Source: Sphingomonas sp. NFR04
GTDB taxonomy: Bacteria; Pseudomonadota; Alphaproteobacteria; Sphingomonadales; Sphingomonadaceae
Assembly: GCF_900114095.1 (NCBI RefSeq)
Contig: NZ_FORV01000009.1
Location: forward strand, 62,001-126,000
Reading direction: 5' to 3'
Length of the DNA: 64,000 nucleotides
Positions 60,223 to 64,000 of the stretch are shown in pieces; within the stretch, counting starts at the first letter, position 1; each line of letters opens with the position of its first letter. Under the pieces are notes generated by a model. That model made no database searches. It saw only the letters and a list, made by a program, of their open reading frames with translations, and was not told the DNA's origin. The position numbers and the translations under genes are program-made.

Positions 60223-62300
60223 GCAACAGCCTTTCCGTCGAGGGGCGCGGTCTCGAGCACGAGGAAATGGGTGAAGCGCGCAGGCAGCATCGCTTCCGGG
60301 CCGCTGACGGTGCCGAGCGACTGGCCGGTGAAACTGTCGGTCACGCGGTGCCGCCCCGGGGGCAGCCCGCGCAGCGCGATGGGGCCCGACCAGCTATCGG
60401 CATAGAAGGCATAGTGCATGCGCCCGTCCTTGCGGACCGCATGGCCCTCGGGCTTGTCGAAGCCGATGTCATAGAGCCCGCCGAGATACTCGCCCTTCGG
60501 CAGCATGTTGGCGCGGTACAGCGCGATCCACTTGCGCCACAGCGCCTCCTTTTGCGGGTTCAGCACGATGCCGCCCGGCGGCAGCGGATCGGTGGTGTTC
60601 ACCGGATCCAGCGGCCAGGTGAACTTGGTCGAGAGCACCGCGCCGATGCCGTAGTGGCTGGCGAAATCATCATGCCGGTCGCTCAGCTCGACATGGTCGC
60701 CGGCGAACGGCGCCGAGGGCCCCATCATCGCCTTGAACGTCTTGCCCTTGAGGCGAACCTGCCAGGACGAGGTCGGGTCCGAAGCGGGCGTGTGGTTCAT
60801 GCCCGGCATGTTGTGGAAGGCGAAGGCATCGCCGCAGGGGCAGATTTCCATCACCGCATCGGGGTTGATCGAGATCGCCTCGTCGTAGAGCGCCTTCCAG
60901 AAATCCTGGAGCTTCTCGTAGGATTCCTCGGGCCGCTTGTGGTTGTGCGCGGGGTTGTAGCAGGGGGCGACGCCGTTGAGGTGCTGGCCGTCGAGCTTGA
61001 GCCCCTCGAACCCCCAGCCCAGGATGCGGCGGACCTGCGCCCGGAAATAGTCGACCACCGGCGGATAGGCCGGGCACAGCGTGAACGCATCCCAGAAGCT
61101 GACATTCTGCGCCGCGCCATTGCGATCGAGCAGCAGCATGTCGGGATGATCGCGCAGCAGATCGGTGCCCGGGTCCGCGGCGAGCGGCGCCAGCCACAGG
61201 CGCGGGCGCATGCCGGCCGCCCGGATCTTCGCGACGAAGGCTTTCATATCCGCGTCGCCGCGCGGGAATTTGTTGCGATCGAGCTTCCAGTCCCCTTCCG
61301 AGGTCTGCCAGCCATCGTCGAGCACCGTCCATTCGAGGCCGATCTCGCGCGCCTTGCCCATGGCCGTGAGCACCTCGGGAATCTTGAAGTCGCGCCCATA
61401 GCCCCAGGCGCACCACACCGGCGCGTAGCTCGGCTCGGGTATTGCGGGTGCGGCTATTCCGCGCTCTGCCATGAGGCGGCGATAGGCGTCCAGCGGGCGG
61501 AAATGGTCGCCGCCATGCACCATCAGGAACAGCGGCGGCAGCGCGAGCGTGCCGCCCGGCGGCAGCACCGCCGCTTCGTCTCCGGCAATGCCGATGCGCG
61601 TGCCGCTCGGCTGGCCGGCGACCGGCAGGGAGACGAGCCGCGGCACCGTATCGACATGGCCGACGGCCAAGCCGGCGTCGCGCCGCCACACGACCGCGAC
61701 GGGCGTGCCGCCGCCATAGTCGGACGCATTCATCCCCATGAAATTGCGCTGCCCGGTACCCGGGCGGATCGGCTGCACCCAGTCGCGCCGGTCGGGATAG
61801 GAAGCGCCGGAGAAGCTCCACGCGCCGTCGGGATGCGCCAGCAGGTCGTGCGTCGCGGCCTGCCACCCCGCGACCGCGAGCGGCGCGGCGCCGGTGTTGC
61901 GATAGCGGATGTCGAGCAGCGCAAGACCCGGATAGGCGCTCAGGAACGTCACCGCGATCCGCTTTTCGATGCCGCCCTGCGCGGTGCCGCGCAGATGGTG
62001 GACGCGACCGCCGGGCACGGCCTCCTGGCTATGATCGACCAGCAGGAAGCGATCGACGATCCGCTGGTCCTCCAGCCGAAGCGCCTCGCCCGGCTCCATC
62101 GCGGTGAGTGCCTTGCCGCCCTTCGAAACGCGCGAGTGCATGCCGGCGTCGAACTCGAGGGTGAGCACCCCGTCGCCCAGCGTCAGGATCGGCGCCTCCT
62201 CGAGCGTGATCCGGGCAGAGGCAGGGGCGGCCACGACCAGCGCGGCGGTGCCCGACAGCCTCGCAAGGAGGCTGCGACGGGTCAGCGGGATATGGGACAC
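60219..62300 (-). CDS. Exported GH36-family alpha-galactosidase / alpha-N-acetylgalactosaminidase
   Basis: 693 residues from a GTG preceded by GAGAGG. The N-terminus has a twin-arginine-like signal (LTRRSLLARLSGTAALVVAAPASA). Residues ~35-280 are a beta-supersandwich. The barrel carries DDGWQTSEGDWKLDRNKFP, nucleophile Asp437 in LKLDGQHLNG and acid/base Asp508 in TPASDPTSSW. Residues ~600-693 are a C-terminal beta domain. GH36 enzymes remove alpha-linked galactose or N-acetylgalactosamine; the neighbouring AgaS and kinase genes favour the amino sugar. It heads the minus-strand operon, divergent from the amidohydrolase across an AgaR-like site. Confidence 0.9.
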   Translation of the reverse strand: MSHIPLTRRSLLARLSGTAALVVAAPASARITLEEAPILTLGDGVLTLEFDAGMHSRVSKGGKALTAMEPGEALRLEDQRIVDRFLLVDHSQEAVPGGRVHHLRGTAQGGIEKRIAVTFLSAYPGLALLDIRYRNTGAAPLAVAGWQAATHDLLAHPDGAWSFSGASYPDRRDWVQPIRPGTGQRNFMGMNASDYGGGTPVAVVWRRDAGLAVGHVDTVPRLVSLPVAGQPSGTRIGIAGDEAAVLPPGGTLALPPLFLMVHGGDHFRPLDAYRRLMAERGIAAPAIPEPSYAPVWCAWGYGRDFKIPEVLTAMGKAREIGLEWTVLDDGWQTSEGDWKLDRNKFPRGDADMKAFVAKIRAAGMRPRLWLAPLAADPGTDLLRDHPDMLLLDRNGAAQNVSFWDAFTLCPAYPPVVDYFRAQVRRILGWGFEGLKLDGQHLNGVAPCYNPAHNHKRPEESYEKLQDFWKALYDEAISINPDAVMEICPCGDAFAFHNMPGMNHTPASDPTSSWQVRLKGKTFKAMMGPSAPFAGDHVELSDRHDDFASHYGIGAVLSTKFTWPLDPVNTTDPLPPGGIVLNPQKEALWRKWIALYRANMLPKGEYLGGLYDIGFDKPEGHAVRKDGRMHYAFYADSWSGPIALRGLPPGRHRVTDSFTGQSLGTVSGPEAMLPARFTHFLVLETAPLDGKAVA

Positions 62301-62404
62301 GGAACGAACCTCTCACAAAACGCCGCTTGGCATGTTGAACATGCGGCTTTCACGGGAATGTGCCCGAAGGTTAGCGCTTGCGCAAATCAAAACGCAACAT
62401 AGTG

Positions 62405-62428
62405 TAAAGTTCGTTACGTTTCGTTTGG
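62405..62428 (+). promoter_or_regulatory. AgaR-like operator in the GH36/amidohydrolase spacer
   Basis: Contains TTCGTTACGTTTCGTTTGG. By my count 22 of 24 positions fit the AgaR consensus of repeated TTTCRTTT units. It ends 8 bp before the amidohydrolase start and lies 105 bp upstream of the divergent GH36 gene. The probable repressor is the DeoR-type protein at the window end. Confidence 0.55.
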
Positions 62429-62436
62429 AGAGTATC

Positions 62437-63540
62437 ATGCGCCTTTCGACGAGTCTGATTCCCATCGCCGCGCTTGCGCTGGCCGGAGCGGCGCCTGCCC
62501 CCTCCACCTATAGCGAAGCGGATTTCGCCCGCGTCGCCAAGCTCGACGCGCACGTCCACGCCAATCGGGACGCGCCGGAGTTCCTCGCGATTGCCCGCAA
62601 GGACGGCTTCGAGCTGCTGTCGATCAATGTCGACTATCCCGATTTCCCGCCGCTCCCCACCCAGGCGGCGATCGCCTACAAGATGCATGCGGCCGATCCC
62701 AAGCGCTTCCACTTCGCCACCACCTTCTCGATGGACGGGTTCGGCGGCAAGGACTGGACCACGCAGGCGATGCGCCAGGTGGACGCCGGCTTCGCGCACG
62801 GCGCCGTCGCGGTGAAGGTGTGGAAGAATATCGGCATGATCGCCAAGGACACGGCTGGCAAGCGCGTGTTGCTCGACGATCCGCGCTTCGACGCGATCAT
62901 GGCGCATATCCAGGCGCGCGGCGTGCCGCTGATCGCGCACCAGGGCGAGCCGAAGAATTGCTGGCTGCCGCTCGACCAGATGACGACGGACAATGACCGC
63001 ACCTATTTCAGCGAGCATCCCGAATATTACATGTACCGCCATCCCGAAGAGCCCCGCTACGAGCAGCTGATGGCGGTACGCGACCGCTTCGTGGCGCGGC
63101 ATCCGAAGCTCGCCTTTGACGGCGCCCATATGGCGAGCCTCGAATGGAGCGTGGACGAGCTCGCCAGCTTCCTCGATCGCTATCCCAACGCGGTGGTCGA
63201 TCTCGCCGCGCGGATGAGCCAGGTGCAGGTCCAGTCCAACGCCAACCACGCCAAGGTGCGCAGCTTCTTTATCAAGTATCAGGACCGGCTGATGTACGGC
63301 ACCGACCTGACCGACAGCCCGCCAGATCCCAAGGCGCGCGCGCAAAACCCGCCGGCGACCGGCAATTTCACCAAGGAAGCCGACGATGCCTGGCGTTCGG
63401 ACTGGCGCTATCTGGCCACGCCGCTACCGCAGCATATTGCCGCGATCAAGGCCGAGGCGCCGGGGCTGGCACTGCCGCGCGCCGTCATCGACAAGATCTA
63501 CTACGCCAACGCGCGGCGCTTCTTCCATTTGAAGGGGTGA
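62437..63540 (+). CDS. Secreted metal-dependent amidohydrolase (amidohydrolase_2 type)
   Basis: 367 residues with a signal peptide (LIPIAALALAGAAPAPS). TIM-barrel metal motifs: HVH in KLDAHVHAN, Lys in AVKVWKNIG, His in LIAHQGEP, His in DGAHMAS and Asp in YGTDLTDSPP. These fit amidohydrolase_2 hydrolases and decarboxylases, not NagA/AgaA deacetylases. The substrate is unknown; a lactone, amide or acyl group on a glycan is possible. GGAG precedes the start, and an AgaR-like site overlaps its promoter. It converges on the DeoR gene with a terminator between. Confidence 0.87.
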   Translation: MRLSTSLIPIAALALAGAAPAPSTYSEADFARVAKLDAHVHANRDAPEFLAIARKDGFELLSINVDYPDFPPLPTQAAIAYKMHAADPKRFHFATTFSMDGFGGKDWTTQAMRQVDAGFAHGAVAVKVWKNIGMIAKDTAGKRVLLDDPRFDAIMAHIQARGVPLIAHQGEPKNCWLPLDQMTTDNDRTYFSEHPEYYMYRHPEEPRYEQLMAVRDRFVARHPKLAFDGAHMASLEWSVDELASFLDRYPNAVVDLAARMSQVQVQSNANHAKVRSFFIKYQDRLMYGTDLTDSPPDPKARAQNPPATGNFTKEADDAWRSDWRYLATPLPQHIAAIKAEAPGLALPRAVIDKIYYANARRFFHLKG

Positions 63541-63552
63541 CCGCGTGTGCAA

Positions 63553-63584
63553 CGGTCCGGCGGGCGAAAGGCCCTGCCGGACCG
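63553..63584. terminator. Bidirectional hairpin between amidohydrolase and DeoR genes
   Basis: Outer stem CGGTCCGGC/GCCGGACCG, extended inside by GGGC/GCCC with a single T bulge and GAAAG loop. It lies between convergent stop codons. Confidence 0.7.
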
Positions 63585-63590
63585 CGGCGC

Positions 63591-64000
63591 TCACGCTTCG
63601 TGGATGGTGAACCCCAGCCGCTGGGCAGCCGCATGGATGTCCGCCGGCACGTTGCGATCGGCGATGAGGTGGTGGATCTCCTCCACCGTCACGATCCGGT
63701 GGAGGCAGACCCGACCGAACTTGGAGACGTCGGTGACCGCGATCACCTCACGCGCGGCCTCGACCATCTTGCGGTTCAGCAGCGCCTCGGGCTCGTAATG
63801 GGTGGTGATGCCGCATTCGATGTCGAACCCATCGACGCCGAGGAAAAGCTTGTCGACGCGCAGATTCTCCAGCGCCGCCACGGTCTGCGCGCCGTAAAAA
63901 GCGCGGTTCTTCCGGCGCAGCATCCCGCCGAGCATGAAGATGTTCAGCCGCTCCTTGGCGGCCAGCACCGACAGGATGTCGAGATCATTGGTGAGGACCG
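63591..64000 (-). CDS. DeoR/AgaR-family transcriptional repressor, C-terminal part (5' end outside window)
   Basis: Only the C-terminal ~135 residues lie in the window. They match the DeoR sugar-phosphate-sensor domain: VLTNDLDILSVLAAKERLNIFMLGGMLRRKNRAFYGAQTV, FLGVDGFDIECGITTHYEPEALLNRKMVEAA, VIAVTDVSKFGRVCLHRI. The N-terminal helix-turn-helix is beyond the edge. By position and by the two AgaR-like sites, it probably represses the amino-sugar cluster and is released by a sugar phosphate. Confidence 0.9.
   Translation of the reverse strand, partial: VLTNDLDILSVLAAKERLNIFMLGGMLRRKNRAFYGAQTVAALENLRVDKLFLGVDGFDIECGITTHYEPEALLNRKMVEAAREVIAVTDVSKFGRVCLHRIVTVEEIHHLIADRNVPADIHAAAQRLGFTIHEA

Noticed and set aside
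60267..62402. A 711-codon open frame antisense to GH36
   Set aside because: Shadow of a clear GH36 gene with catalytic Asp437 and Asp508; no domain in the antisense frame.

Overview
The window comes from a GC-rich alphaproteobacterium, most likely a sphingomonad (Sphingomonas or a near relative). The evidence is the high GC content, a large TonB-dependent receptor of the sphingomonad/caulobacter type, abundant overlapping ATGA start/stop junctions, and many secreted carbohydrate-active enzymes. I saw no rRNA, tRNA, CRISPR array, transposase, integrase or phage genes, so this reads as ordinary but accessory-rich chromosome. Gene calls rest on reading the translated frames by eye. No database search was possible.

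Layout. (1) 1-12.7 kb: a response regulator and hybrid histidine kinase face a tightly coupled eight-gene operon: ABC transporter (lipoprotein, permease, ATPase), a NikR-like ribbon-helix-helix regulator, two DUF1989 'urea carboxylase-associated' proteins, a 1199-residue biotin-dependent carboxylase, and allophanate hydrolase. Genes of this set are now understood to assimilate guanidine (carboxylation, two-step deimination, allophanate hydrolysis) rather than urea. Two GTATTA-N16-TAATA(T/A) palindromes, one before the operon and one before the regulator, are its probable operators. (2) 12.7-18.8 kb: metallo-beta-lactamase-fold hydrolase, fatty acid hydroxylase-type membrane enzyme, and a hemicellulose group (GH43, a secreted beta-rich protein, a CE1-type esterase) around a LacI-type operator. 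(3) 18.9-23.7 kb: a TolC/HlyD/two-permease efflux operon with no ATPase gene. (4) 23.6-29.6 kb: C4-dicarboxylate uptake (DctA plus an outer-membrane porin) divergent from DctB/DctD-like genes. The DctD-like protein has lost its sigma54-contact loop.

(5) 29.6-36.2 kb: nicotinamidase-type hydrolase, a 995-residue autotransporter with a Pro-Thr repeat linker, a ribokinase-family gene broken by an in-frame amber codon, a GntR/UTRA regulator and an acetoacetate decarboxylase-family enzyme. (6) 36.2-48.2 kb: a patchwork of small redox and detoxification enzymes (carboxymuconolactone decarboxylase-type, alpha/beta hydrolases, SDRs, peroxiredoxin, GST, old yellow enzyme, a 6-oxocamphor-hydrolase-like C-C hydrolase), each beside its own AraC or LysR regulator. 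A matching pair of LysR boxes links one regulator to two transcription units.

(7) 48.3-55.8 kb: a TonB receptor behind two LacI-type palindromes, a LysM/M15-peptidase protein overlapping a lipoprotein gene, an SDR and an AraC regulator. (8) 55.9-64 kb: an amino-sugar catabolic cluster, probably for N-acetylgalactosamine: BadF-type kinase, AgaS-type isomerase/deaminase, GatZ/KbaZ-type aldolase subunit, DMT-family permease, exported GH36 enzyme, secreted amidohydrolase, and the end of a DeoR/AgaR-type repressor with AgaR-like sites in two spacers.
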